Source: DTLC01 sp964555645
GTDB taxonomy: Bacteria; Verrucomicrobiota; Verrucomicrobiia; Limisphaerales; DTLC01
Direction of reading: 5' to 3'
Assembly (NCBI GenBank): GCA_964555645.1
Contig: CAZKTA010000006.1
Location: 62,001-126,000, forward strand
Length of the DNA stretch: 64,000 nt
The notes under the pieces were generated by a model that searched no databases, was not told where the DNA came from, and saw only the letters and a program-made list of their open reading frames with translations. This document shows positions 17,162 to 26,445 of this stretch, piece after piece. Numbering within the stretch: the first letter of the stretch is position 1; every line of letters starts with the position of its first letter. Position numbers and translations under genes: made by a program.

Positions 17162-18378
17162 GGATTTTGCGTCCTTTCCAACTAACTGTTTTGCCCGACC
17201 GCATTGCAGCGTAAGCAAAAACAGCGAAGAAAAAAACCAGCGGCACAGGGTAAAGTAGGGCGGTGAACCAACGGAACGAGCCGAGTAACCGCGCAAAAAC
17301 CACCACTTGCACAGCGCAGAGAAGATAAACTAACCCCCAACTCAGGTGTATTCCTGTCATGGCCCAGCCAATAGGCGCTAGCATAAGCCCAATCAGCCAG
17401 CCTACCACCAGCAGTAACACACCGCGCGGTGTCTGAACCGCGCCGGCGGCGAAACCCTTGGTCCAGCCTTCGACCAGCTCACGTAGTCCGTTCGGGTACA
17501 TACGGAAAGCAAATATGGCCCACGCCGTTCCACTGCGCACCGGTATGCCTGCCGCGTGAAATTGCTTTGCCAAAATGACGTTCTCGAGTGTTTTCCCTTT
17601 CACAGATTCGTGTCCGCCCACACGCCAATAACTTGCCCGGTCAACAAGCAACATTTGACCCGAACAACCCGTACGGCACTGTGCCAACAACCATGCACAG
17701 GTTAAAGAACAACGACAACTCTTCGTAAAGCTTCTGCACGGTGTGGAACGGCCCGACGGAAAATGCGCCACACAGTGCCGGGTCCGACTCAGTTTGTAGT
17801 TCGGGTTTTAGCCTGTTTTGATGCTCAGGACAGCGTGAATGCTGGACAACATACCCGGCAAGTACCCGCGCCAAGCCATCGGGCTCGAACCACGTGTCTG
17901 CGTCTAAAAACATTAACAAATTGCCGCTAGCCGCGCGTGCACCTTGGTGGCATGCCCATGTTTTGCCGCGCCAGCCCGCTGGCAACGGTTGCGGCACAAC
18001 GACCTTTGCGCCGAACCGCAGAGCGACATCCGAAGTGTGGTCCGCCGAGCCATCATCAACCACAATGATTTCACGTGGTGTAACCGATTGTGAGGCAATC
18101 GAGCGCAGCAGCGTCGGCAAGTTGAATTCTTCATTTCGTGCGGGGATGATGATTGAAAGTTGCTGCGCGAGTACGTCTGGCGTGAGATTTTCAGCGCGAG
18201 GGCCGAACTTTTTTCCAAACATTTCACCACACTGATGGCTAGTTGTAAGAGCAATGAACGACTGTCCGGTGTTGATGCCGGAAGCAACGCGCATGCCGCG
18301 TGAATTTCCAATGCGCAAAGGTTTTATTCTGGCGAGCAGCAACCAGCCTGCGCTCCAGAGGCCGACCGTTATTAGCAA
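17151..18378 (-). pseudogene. CrtQ-like carotenoid glycosyltransferase, frameshifted
   Basis: Family 2 glycosyltransferase resembling CrtQ, which glucosylates C30 carotenoic acids. The first part (TTG 18378, nine bases after the upstream gene) has LSIIIPARNEEFNLPTLLRS, EIIVVDDGSADHTSDVA and LLMFLDADTWFEPDGL, i.e. the nucleotide-sugar site and the DxD-type motif. A one-base shift near 17650, at TTCGGGTCAAATG, moves the frame to QMLLVDRASYWRVGGHESVK and then to several C-terminal membrane segments. Repaired, it is about 408 residues, normal for CrtQ-type enzymes. As the sequence stands, two pieces would be made (stop near 17640), so the enzyme would be non-functional unless the shift is an error. 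Confidence 0.78.
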
Positions 18379-18387
18379 CAGTCCGGG

Positions 18388-19866
18388 TCATTTGTCCCAT
18401 GAGACGATTTTCTTTGCCACGTTTTGGCCGCAGAGCATGACCATTGGCATGCCCCCACCGGGGTTGACCGATCCGCCCACAAAAAACAGGTTTGCGTATT
18501 TTACACTCTGCTTGGGAGCTTTGAAGGCTAGGTTTTTCCAGCGGTCAGCCACCACGCCGTAGATCGAGCCTTTGTTCGAGTAATACTGCTCGCGTATGTC
18601 GAGCGGCGTCCAGCAATGCTCAAACACGATGTGCTTGCGCAGGTTTTTCAGGCTCATGCGCTCCAGCTTGTCCAAGACTTGTTCCTTGAATGTAAGGTAA
18701 TCGGCGCGGCTCAGCGGTTGGGCGTCGTCAATGTACGGGATGTGTGGCAAGATCTTCAGGCAATCGCAGCCAGTGGGCGCGACTGTCGGGTCTGTGCGCG
18801 ATGTACAAACTAGGTAAATTGTTGGGTCAGTGGGCAATTGGCGCTTGCGGAAAACGGTATGGAAATGTTCTTTTTGGTTGTTGGAGAAAAAGAAGTTGTG
18901 GTGCGCCAGTTGTGGGTATTGGCAATCAAGGCCGAGTTCGAGCACAAGGCCGGAGCAAGCTGGCTCGAACTTCGCCAGCGTGCGCAAGAAAGCTGCGTCC
19001 TCGCCCAACAGTTTTTCGTAGGCGGGAATAACTTCCATGTTCGAGACCACAATGTCGGCGGCGTGGAACTGGCCATCTTTGGTTACCACGCCGGTGACGC
19101 GGCTGCTGTCCTTTCGTATCTGGATGACTTCGCTGTTCAGATGTACGACCACACCGATCTCGTCCATGAGCCGTTGTAGGCCAAGGGCGATCTCGTATAG
19201 GCCACCGTCCACATACCACAGATCGTATCTGAACTGGATGGTGGGCAAGCAATTCATGAACGCCGGCGCGTGATAAGCCGACGAACCGACATATTTGATG
19301 AAGTAATCAAAAATGTCGCGCATGTATTGGGTCTTGAGGAACCGCGCTACACCGCTGTGCATGGAACGGAACAGGTCGAACTTTAGGAAGTTGCGCAAGC
19401 CGTAGAAGCGCCTGAATTCGGCTGTGGTGTCCAGCCCATGCTCGAAGTAGCCCGCGTTCACTAGGTCGTAAAGCCGGCCGGCGTAATCCAGGAAACGCTG
19501 CACATTGGCTGGGTCTTCGCCCACCTTCCGTGCCTCCGCTGCCATACGGTCTGGCTCTGGATACAGGTCTATAACAGTGCGGTCCTCGAAAAAATTCCGC
19601 CAATGTGGTCGGAGCGGTCGGGTAGGGATATAGTCTTGCATCTTCCGGCTACTGCGCTCGAATATGCGCTCGAAGATATGTGGCAAGGTAAGTATGGAAG
19701 GGCCGAGGTCGAAGGTGTAACCCTGGGCTTTGAGCACATTGAGCTTGCCGCCGATTTTGTTGTTTTTCTCGAAAACTTCAACTTCGTAACCGGCTTGCCT
19801 AAGCGAGATGGCTGCCGATAGCCCGCCTAACCCGGCCCCAATCACAGTAACTTTGCGTTTGTTCAT
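18388..19866 (-). CDS. CrtI-family carotenoid desaturase/oxygenase (CrtP-like)
   Basis: A 492-residue FAD-dependent amine-oxidase-fold enzyme of the phytoene desaturase family. The dinucleotide site is VIGAGLGGLSAAISLRQAG at residues 7-25, with EKNNKIGGKLNVL after it. The C-terminal motif is FFVGGSVNPGGGMPMVML. In C30 pathways one paralogue (CrtN) desaturates dehydrosqualene or squalene and the other (CrtP/CrtNb) oxidises a terminal methyl group to an aldehyde. This one is tentatively the CrtP-type because it heads the arm with the glycosyltransferase and acyltransferase, the later steps. Sequence reading alone cannot separate CrtN from CrtP. Confidence 0.85.
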   Translation of the reverse strand: MNKRKVTVIGAGLGGLSAAISLRQAGYEVEVFEKNNKIGGKLNVLKAQGYTFDLGPSILTLPHIFERIFERSSRKMQDYIPTRPLRPHWRNFFEDRTVIDLYPEPDRMAAEARKVGEDPANVQRFLDYAGRLYDLVNAGYFEHGLDTTAEFRRFYGLRNFLKFDLFRSMHSGVARFLKTQYMRDIFDYFIKYVGSSAYHAPAFMNCLPTIQFRYDLWYVDGGLYEIALGLQRLMDEIGVVVHLNSEVIQIRKDSSRVTGVVTKDGQFHAADIVVSNMEVIPAYEKLLGEDAAFLRTLAKFEPACSGLVLELGLDCQYPQLAHHNFFFSNNQKEHFHTVFRKRQLPTDPTIYLVCTSRTDPTVAPTGCDCLKILPHIPYIDDAQPLSRADYLTFKEQVLDKLERMSLKNLRKHIVFEHCWTPLDIREQYYSNKGSIYGVVADRWKNLAFKAPKQSVKYANLFFVGGSVNPGGGMPMVMLCGQNVAKKIVSWDK

Positions 19867-19877
19867 AGCAAAAGTGG

Positions 19878-19986
19878 CACGCTAAAGCGTGAACTACGAA
19901 CCGAGTGCCCTCAAGCGTGGACTACAAATCAAACACGGTAAAGAGTGAACTACTAACAGAGACACGCTAAAGCGTGGACTACGAAC
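19878..19986. repeat. Four degenerate tandem palindromic units (about 28-bp period)
   Basis: Units start near 19878, 19906, 19933 and 19962. The best copies read CACGCTAAAGCGTG followed by GACTACGAAC. CACGC and GCGTG form a 5-bp hairpin with loop TAAA. Units 2 and 3 are decayed. A fifth copy lies at 21591, on the other side of the aldehyde dehydrogenase gene. Confidence 0.8.
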
Positions 19987-20116
19987 GGCACGCATCCAGA
20001 CAAATGCTTGCATTTTTGCCGGCCTGTGCATGCAGCGATACCACCAATAAACCAGCACCACAAATTGACGGCTTGACGAAACACGACGTGGTGGCGGAGT
20101 TTTGAACGGGCTAACT

Positions 20117-21499
20117 ATGAATCTTGCGCAGCTTGTCCAGCGGCAACGCGCCTTTTTCCAGTCCGGCGCAACTCGCGAAGTCGGGTTCCGAGTTGCTCAG
20201 CTCGTGAAGCTTCAAAAAGCGCTCCGGGCAAATGAAACAGACCTGCTTGATGCGGTGCGCGCTGATCTGCGTAAACCACCCCAAGAGGCTTATTTGAGCG
20301 AAGTCGCATTCGTTTTAGGCGAGGTCCGTTATGCGCTTCGACATTTGGGCGCGTGGACAAAGCCGCAGCGCCGACGTGTACCGTGGATTGCGTGGCCGGG
20401 GCGCGCGTTTGTGCAGCCTGAGCCTTACGGTGTCGCACTCATAATAGGGCCGTGGAATTACCCGGTTCAACTAATGCTCGCACCGCTCGTTGGCGCAATT
20501 GCTGCCGGTAACTGCGCTGTGCTTAAACCGTCCGAGTTCGCACCACACACGGCTGCTGCACTTGCGAAACTGATCCGTAAAAATTTCGCCGAAGAATACG
20601 TTGCCGTTGTTGAAGGCGAGCGGGACGTTGCGGAAGCGCTGCTGCAGGAGAGGTTCGATAAAATCTTTTTTACTGGCGGTGCGCATATCGGGCGAGCAGT
20701 AATGACTGCCGCAGCGAGACATCTCACACCTGTGACACTCGAGCTGGGTGGTAAATGTCCATGCATTGTTTGTGCAGATGCTCCGCTGCAGCTCACAGCA
20801 AAGCGCATCGCCTGGGGCAAGTTCATGAACGCCGGACAAACCTGCATCGCGCCCGATTTCGTTTTGGTGGACCGCAGAATCAGCAGTGGTATTCTGGACG
20901 CGTTGAAGCAGGCAGTGCGCGAGTTTTACGGAGACGACCCGCGTCGAAGTCCGGACTACAGTCGCATTGTTAACCGGCGGCACTTCGACCGGCTGGTTGG
21001 CTACATTGGTCAGGGCCGCGTCGTTCACGGTGGCCAGTATGACGCAAGCGACCTTTACATTGCCCCGACAATACTGACGGACACGCCCCCGGATGCACCG
21101 GTAATGCAGGAAGAAATCTTCGGTCCGATCCTCCCAATGCTCGAATTTGAAAGGCTCCACGACGCTCTGGCTTTGCTCCGCGACCGGCCCACGCCGTTGG
21201 CGCTTTATCTGTTTACAAACAACCGCGCCATACATGAACGAGTGCTCACCGAAACGCGCTCGGGCGGGGCGTGCGTGAACGACACAATCGTGCACATTCT
21301 GAGCAAGGACCTCCCATTTGGTGGCTTGGGCGCAAGCGGAATGGGCACATACCACGGCAAGGCCAGTTTCGACGCTTTCACGCATCATCGGTCGGTGTTG
21401 CTGCGGTCGTTCAGGTTCGATCTGAAGTTTCGGTATCCGCCAGCGCGGGCATCGCTTGGGACCCTCCGGCGTATCACGCATTTTTTGTTCGGAAGATAG
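20117..21499 (+). CDS. Aldehyde dehydrogenase, probable C30 carotenoid aldehyde dehydrogenase
   Basis: A 460-residue NAD(P)-dependent aldehyde dehydrogenase of the class-3-like group. The start is ATG 20117 (MNLAQLVQRQRAFF). Motifs seen are GPWNYPVQLMLAPLVGAIAA near the cofactor site, FTGGAHIGRAVMTAAARHL, the catalytic glutamate in VTLELGGKCPC and the nucleophilic cysteine in NAGQTCIAPDFVLV. The hydrophobic, basic C-terminus suggests membrane association. In staphyloxanthin-type pathways such an enzyme (AldH) turns 4,4'-diaponeurosporenal into the acid that is then glycosylated. Its place between two carotenoid arms supports that role, but a general fatty-aldehyde role is not excluded. Confidence 0.85.
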   Translation: MNLAQLVQRQRAFFQSGATREVGFRVAQLVKLQKALRANETDLLDAVRADLRKPPQEAYLSEVAFVLGEVRYALRHLGAWTKPQRRRVPWIAWPGRAFVQPEPYGVALIIGPWNYPVQLMLAPLVGAIAAGNCAVLKPSEFAPHTAAALAKLIRKNFAEEYVAVVEGERDVAEALLQERFDKIFFTGGAHIGRAVMTAAARHLTPVTLELGGKCPCIVCADAPLQLTAKRIAWGKFMNAGQTCIAPDFVLVDRRISSGILDALKQAVREFYGDDPRRSPDYSRIVNRRHFDRLVGYIGQGRVVHGGQYDASDLYIAPTILTDTPPDAPVMQEEIFGPILPMLEFERLHDALALLRDRPTPLALYLFTNNRAIHERVLTETRSGGACVNDTIVHILSKDLPFGGLGASGMGTYHGKASFDAFTHHRSVLLRSFRFDLKFRYPPARASLGTLRRITHFLFGR

Positions 21500-21590
21500 T
21501 TTTTTAGGTTGGTTTGCTACCTATGTTTTTGTTGTTCAGCCCCGGGATGTGCGGAGGGCTGGAAAAGGTTGGTGCTTGGGCTACAAACAC

Positions 21591-21656
21591 CACGCTAAAG
21601 CGTGGACTACGAACTGGTGTTTGTGGTTCAGCCTTTAGGCTGCTGAAGCCTAACCT
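21591..21656. repeat. Palindromic repeat units downstream of aldehyde dehydrogenase
   Basis: One good copy CACGCTAAAGCGTGGACTAC plus GAAC at 21591-21614 is followed by a related hairpin CAGCCTTTAGGCTG and the tail CTAACCTACGAAC. It has the same layout (5-bp stem, 4-base loop, then CTACGAAC) as the array at 19878, with a different stem sequence. Confidence 0.75.
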
Positions 21657-21732
21657 ACGAACACCACATACCAAAGTCTGCGTGCAAGCCGCAAAGGTTG
21701 TGTAAACAGGCGATGTCGGTTAACTTTAGCGC

Positions 21733-23211
21733 ATGGCGCGTCGTGTGATTATTGTCGGGGCCGGGCCGGGCGGCCTGGCAACCGCAATGTTGCTGGCCAA
21801 GGCAGGTTGCGAGGTCACCGTCATCGAAAAACAACCGTTCGTTGGCGGACGCACTTCTGCAATCGAAGGCGACGGCTTCCGGTTCGATGTTGGCCCCACA
21901 TTTTTTCTGTATCCGCAGGTTTTGGCTGAAATTTACGCCGAGGTCGGGCGCGACCTGTATCGCGAGGTGCCAATGAAACGGCTCGACCCACAGTACCGAC
22001 TCATTTTCGGTTCAGGGGGTGAGTTACTCTGCAGCTCAGACATTGCGCGGATGCAAGCCGAGATTGCGAAACTTGTCCCCACTGATGCACCTGCATTCAA
22101 GCGGTTTATGGAGTACAATCGCACCAAGTTTGCTAAGCTGGCGCCGTGTTTGCAGATGGCCTATCTGAGCTGGACCGACCTTCTGAACCGGCGTTTAGCA
22201 GCGGTGCTGCCGTATCTTAAGCCGTGGAAATCATTACACGCTGAGTTGGCCGATTTCTTTCACGACCCGCGCATGCAATTAGCGTTCACGTTCCAGTCGA
22301 AATACCTTGGCATGTCACCGTTCAAGTGTCCAAGTCTGTTCTCGATTCTGTCGTTCCTCGAATACGAATACGGCATCTGGCATCCGATTGGCGGCTGTAA
22401 CGCGTTAACCCGCAACATGGCGCGTGTGGCAACCGAACTCGGCGTCACGATCCGGCTCAACGAGCCTGTGCGTGAAATCCTATTTGAAAATCGCCGTGCA
22501 GTCGGCGTGCGAGCTGCGCAGGGCGAGTATCGCGCTGATGCAGTAGTGTTAAATGCCGACTTTGCTCATGCGATGACGACCTTGGTGCCTAACCGGCTCC
22601 GACGTAAGTGGACAGACGAAACAATAGCGCGTAAAAGGTTTTCGTGTTCGACGTTCATGCTGTATCTGGGCATCGAAGGCCGGTGCGACGAGCTTCAGCA
22701 TCACAACATTTACATCGCAGCTAATTACCGGCGGAACCTGGATGAGATCGAAAACCAGCATGTGCTCAGTGAAGACCCATCGTTCTACGTCCAGAGCCCG
22801 TGTTGCACCGACGAGACATTGGCACCGGCAGGCCACAGCACGCTTTACGTGCTTGTTCCGGTCAGCCACCAGCACCCGAACATTGACTGGAACAAAGAAC
22901 GCAACCGGTACCGTCAGGTTGTGTTGCAACAGCTCCGGCGGCTGGGGCTAAATGACATCGAAAAACGCATCCGGTTCGAACGCATCGTCACACCAGCAGA
23001 TTGGGAAACCAAAGCCGGTATTTACAAGGGGGCAACGTTTAACCTCGCGCACAACCTCGGTCAAATGCTGCATTTGCGTCCGCACAACCGGTTCGAGGAA
23101 TTCGACCGCATGTATCTTGTGGGCGGCGGTACGCATCCAGGCAGCGGGCTGCCGGTCATCTTCGAATCGGCCAGGATCAGCACGCGCCTGTTGTTGGAAG
23201 ACATCGGCTAA
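21733..23211 (+). CDS. crtN: CrtN-like C30 carotenoid desaturase
   Basis: A 492-residue CrtI-family FAD enzyme. The N-terminal site is VIIVGAGPGGLATAMLLAKA (residues 4-23), then EKQPFVGGRTSAIEGDGFRF with FDVGPTFF, the conserved desaturase pattern. The C-terminus has MYLVGGGTHPGSGLPVIFES, the carotenoid desaturase signature. It is predicted to desaturate 4,4'-diapophytoene or squalene to a coloured C30 polyene. It lies on the same strand as the synthase gene downstream, with a gap of about 600 bases, and downstream of the aldehyde dehydrogenase. Assignment to CrtN rather than CrtP rests mainly on its pairing with the synthase. Confidence 0.82.
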   Translation: MARRVIIVGAGPGGLATAMLLAKAGCEVTVIEKQPFVGGRTSAIEGDGFRFDVGPTFFLYPQVLAEIYAEVGRDLYREVPMKRLDPQYRLIFGSGGELLCSSDIARMQAEIAKLVPTDAPAFKRFMEYNRTKFAKLAPCLQMAYLSWTDLLNRRLAAVLPYLKPWKSLHAELADFFHDPRMQLAFTFQSKYLGMSPFKCPSLFSILSFLEYEYGIWHPIGGCNALTRNMARVATELGVTIRLNEPVREILFENRRAVGVRAAQGEYRADAVVLNADFAHAMTTLVPNRLRRKWTDETIARKRFSCSTFMLYLGIEGRCDELQHHNIYIAANYRRNLDEIENQHVLSEDPSFYVQSPCCTDETLAPAGHSTLYVLVPVSHQHPNIDWNKERNRYRQVVLQQLRRLGLNDIEKRIRFERIVTPADWETKAGIYKGATFNLAHNLGQMLHLRPHNRFEEFDRMYLVGGGTHPGSGLPVIFESARISTRLLLEDIG

Positions 23212-23808
23212 AATTTCAGGGCAATTGCAAGCTGGCAATTACCGTTGCATCGTTGACACATGCAAACCGGCTCAAAACCGGCCACGTACACATGGCAATT
23301 CCGCCGTTTGACCTAAAAGCTCGTTTAACAACTTGGTGTCTGTGTATTCTGCAAAGAGCAGCCTCAAACAATACCGCTCCGGGGTATCCAGCGCCAGCTC
23401 CCCAGCCGGACCCGTATTCACAACCTCGTTCTTACTTGCCCAGAACATACTGGGGCGAAAGGGCGCCAAGATACCTGCCTGCGTAGTGCAACAACGAACT
23501 CGGCCGTGCCAAATACGAATTTTGCCGCGCAGACCCACGGTGCTATTCGTAAAATTGCTTGTGAACGCAACCAAGAGCCGGGTGCACACGTATCCAATAT
23601 GAAATATACGGGGCTGGCAGTGCGTGGATTACGTTTTTGTATCTGCTGGGGGTATTTCGAAGCGCCCCGTTATTGAGGTTCACGACTTTCACGTTGCTCA
23701 ATGTTATCTTAATGATTGTTGCTGGTGCGGTTTGCGCTAGGTAAGCTGTTGTGGTGGCTGCAATTGCAGTGGTCAGCGTGTTGTAATGGCGAGTGCGTGG
23801 TACACGTC
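23212..23808. other. Long gap between desaturase and synthase genes
   Basis: Nearly 600 bases. Both strands hold open frames of 70-105 codons, none with a motif I recognise or clear codon structure, so no gene is called. Two short repeats of GCAATT around 23221-23240 could form a weak hairpin. Confidence 0.4.
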
Positions 23809-24852
23809 ATGGCTGATGATAAAAAGGAATTGTTGGATGCGCTGCTACGGCGCACGTCGCGGTCGTTTTATCTGACGCTGCGTGTTCTGCCGGGGGCGGT
23901 CAGGCCACAGATCGGGCTTGCATACATGCTTGCGCGCACTGCCGACACGATTGCCGACACTGAGCTCGTGCCGGTAAGCCGTCGGCTCGAGGCGCTTTGC
24001 AAGCTGCGCGAGCGGATCATGAGTCGGTCGAGTGCGCCTGTTGCAATTGGCGAGCTTGTTTCAGGCCGGCAAATAGATGCCGAGCGCACATTGCTTGAGC
24101 AGGTCGAGTCGAGCTTGGCACAGTTGGAGCGGCTTTCGACGCCAGATTTGAAACTTGTAAGGTGGGTGCTCGAGATAATCATCAGCGGGCAAGAGCGAGA
24201 CCTGACGCTATTTGGTTCAAACAGTCACACTAACAAGCAGACGCAGCCGATGCAGGTTTGCGCCCTGCGGGATGAAGGCGAGCTTGAGGATTACATTTAC
24301 CGTGTGGCAGGGTGCGTGGGCGAGTTTTGGACACGGCTGTGTCGTGCGCATCTTTTCCCTGAGGCTCAACTTGATGAGGAAAAGTTGCTTGTGGATGGGG
24401 TGCGGTTCGGCAGAGGGTTGCAGCTTGTGAACGTATTGCGTGATTTGGCAGCAGACGCAAGGCGCGGGCGATGTTATCTGCCTGCGAACAAGCTGAGTGA
24501 AGCGGGACTTGAACCGAGCGAGTTGCTTGAACCCGGAAATGAACCCAAGCTACGGCCTGTGTACAATTTTTACCTCGGCAAGGCAGCGGACTTGTTGGCA
24601 TCGGGTTGGGCGTATACAAACTCTTTGCCGCGTAATCAGCTTCGGCTGCGGCTTGCGTGTGCGTGGCCAGTTTTAATCGGGCTGAAAACACTCGGCCGCT
24701 TGCGTACAGCGCGTGTGCTTGACCCGCAAACGCGGGTCAAGATCAGCCGTGCCGAAGTTTACCGTATTATTTTGCTGACGCTGGCTTGTCATCCTTTTCC
24801 GGGGCTTTGGGCTAGGTTTTATCGGTCGGTTTCGGCCACCGTCCGGGCGTAA
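23809..24852 (+). CDS. Squalene/phytoene synthase family enzyme (CrtM-like)
   Basis: A 347-residue trans-isoprenyl diphosphate synthase that condenses two farnesyl diphosphates head-to-head. ATG 23809 (MADDKKELLDALLRRTSRSF) is preferred over an upstream in-frame start that would add 31 atypical residues. The two aspartate-rich Mg sites are seen as RTADTIADTE and NVLRDLAADARRGRCYLP. YRVAGCVGEFWTRL lies between them, as in this family. The product could be dehydrosqualene (CrtM) or squalene; both can feed C30 carotenoids. No separate hpnD/hpnE pair is present in the window. Confidence 0.85.
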   Translation: MADDKKELLDALLRRTSRSFYLTLRVLPGAVRPQIGLAYMLARTADTIADTELVPVSRRLEALCKLRERIMSRSSAPVAIGELVSGRQIDAERTLLEQVESSLAQLERLSTPDLKLVRWVLEIIISGQERDLTLFGSNSHTNKQTQPMQVCALRDEGELEDYIYRVAGCVGEFWTRLCRAHLFPEAQLDEEKLLVDGVRFGRGLQLVNVLRDLAADARRGRCYLPANKLSEAGLEPSELLEPGNEPKLRPVYNFYLGKAADLLASGWAYTNSLPRNQLRLRLACAWPVLIGLKTLGRLRTARVLDPQTRVKISRAEVYRIILLTLACHPFPGLWARFYRSVSATVRA

Positions 24853-24969
24853 ATAGTATGTCTCCGGAAATGATGCGGCCTTGGCGCAGCGTGCAGGTTC
24901 ATCAGGCCGGTAGCAATCGGGGACGGGCTTGGTATCCCGTGCTACCTGTTGCGACTTGTTTTTTTGGTT

Positions 24970-26073
24970 TTACCAAAACTCGACCGGGCCAATTGCGCGG
25001 CTGAACGCGTCCGGCTCGGGTGCGGTGCCGTGTTGCATGAACGTAGCAACGAGTGGCTTGGGTTGGTATTGCGGCTTGAGCTGACCTGATTCATCCAGGA
25101 ACTGGCGCCGCCATTGGCGGTATTCATCGAGAAGGACATCAAATTGTGCGCGGGTCGAGATCTGGACAACGCGTTTGTTGAATAGGCTATTCGGCCCGAA
25201 CCGTTTTGCGTACAAGGGGGCAATCTTGCGGAACATGCGGCATGCCAGTCGTTCGCCAAACTGCTCGATCATCAAGTCAATGTGCTTGCGCATCAGCTCG
25301 ATTCGTTCCTCAAAACTGGGTTCTGGCAACAATTTGCCGGTATCAAGGTAGTGGCGAGTGTGCCTGAATATCCACGGATTGTAAAACGCGCCGCGGCCGA
25401 TACTGACCCCTGCGCAACCGGTCTGGTCTATCATGAACTTAGCTGCTTCCGGCGTGGTCACGTCGCCGTTGCCGATGACAGGAATTGACCTGACGGCCTG
25501 CACAACTGCGCGTATGCCGGCCAGTTTGACCGTGCCGCCGAACCCTTGAGCGCGTGTGCGTCCGTGCACGAACACCGCAGCCACCCCAGCGTCTTCAAGT
25601 GCGCGCACAAGCTCGGGCGCGGTGATGTTGTTATCGTCCCAGCCGAGGCGCATTTTTGCAGTAACGGGGATTTTGACGGCTTCGACCATGCCCTTAGCGA
25701 GCTTGGCAGCCTTTTGGAGCTGAGTCAGAAGTGCTGCCCCGGCACCGACACGGCACACTTTGCGGACTGGACAGCCCATGTTAACGTCAACCACATCTGC
25801 GCCAAGTGATTCGGCAAACGCAGCTGCGTCGCGCATTTCTTCCGGGTTACTGCCGAACAACTGGATCGCCACCGGATGGTCCGCTGGATGGGTCTGAACG
25901 AGTTTGAGTGCTTTTGGGTTTCTTTCGAGTAACGAGCGTGCGTTGACAAGTTCGGTCGTTGCCATCCCCAACCCACCGAGCTCGCGTATGACAAGTCGGA
26001 AAGCGAGGTTAGTGTACCCTGCCAACGGCGCAAGGAACAGATTCGACTCAAGCTGTAATGTGCCAATGCGCAT
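24970..26073 (-). CDS. tRNA-dihydrouridine synthase (DusB-like)
   Basis: FMN enzyme that reduces specific uridines in tRNA, 367 residues. The N-terminus LFLAPLAGYTNLAFRLVIRE is the Dus signature. The catalytic region is VVDVNMGCPVRKVCRVGAGA, with the cysteine of the GCP motif. FMN phosphate contacts appear in AAVFVHGRTRAQGF, VIGNGDVTTPEAAK and AGVSIGRGAFYNPWIF. Length and C-terminal helical domain fit DusB. Convergent with the carotenoid synthase gene. Confidence 0.93.
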   Translation of the reverse strand: MRIGTLQLESNLFLAPLAGYTNLAFRLVIRELGGLGMATTELVNARSLLERNPKALKLVQTHPADHPVAIQLFGSNPEEMRDAAAFAESLGADVVDVNMGCPVRKVCRVGAGAALLTQLQKAAKLAKGMVEAVKIPVTAKMRLGWDDNNITAPELVRALEDAGVAAVFVHGRTRAQGFGGTVKLAGIRAVVQAVRSIPVIGNGDVTTPEAAKFMIDQTGCAGVSIGRGAFYNPWIFRHTRHYLDTGKLLPEPSFEERIELMRKHIDLMIEQFGERLACRMFRKIAPLYAKRFGPNSLFNKRVVQISTRAQFDVLLDEYRQWRRQFLDESGQLKPQYQPKPLVATFMQHGTAPEPDAFSRAIGPVEFW

Positions 26074-26155
26074 CGCAATCAGGGCAAGAAGATGCAGTCC
26101 CCAATGCCAGGTTCAACTCGAAAAAAGACGTGCCTCCGCATGAGACAATGAGCTC

Positions 26156-26362
26156 TTACGGTTTAACTTTCGGTCGGGAATGAGGTTTGCCTTGCTGTAT
26201 CTGGCCTTTCAAAAACTCGGCTAGTCGATTGGCAATTTGTTTGGCTTGGTCCGAGGAACCTCCAGTGCACCGGGAAATCTGCCAGTGTAAAGTTTTATAT
26301 GCCCATGTGCCGGCACTGTCGCAGCTATGCAACTGTGCCCGTTTACCGGACGCAACGAGTGT
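26156..26362 (-). CDS. Possible short ORF or gene remnant
   Basis: A 68-codon frame without ATG. It ends at TAA 26156 and reads RAQLHSCDSAGTWAYKTLHW, then SSDQAKQIANRLAEFLKGQI. The composition looks protein-like and a TTG (about 26330) could start it. I do not recognise the family. It lies upstream of the dus gene on the same strand, so it may be a small coupled gene or the 3' end of a decayed one. Confidence 0.25.
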   Translation of the reverse strand, partial: TLVASGKRAQLHSCDSAGTWAYKTLHWQISRCTGGSSDQAKQIANRLAEFLKGQIQQGKPHSRPKVKP

Positions 26363-26445
26363 GACAACGGGTTATTCAGCGGCTTTTTACACGTGGTTCA
26401 AAGATCAGTCCGCCGCGCTGCGGTCTTCATGAACAGAACCTGCAT

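Noticed and set aside
19878..19986. CRISPR array, because units recur with a period of about 28 bases
   Set aside because: Units are degenerate and directly tandem with almost no spacer sequence, no cas genes are near, and single copies occur elsewhere; it is a palindromic intergenic repeat.
23253..23602. A small gene between the desaturase and the synthase
   Set aside because: Three overlapping frames on two strands look equally weak; none has a recognisable motif.
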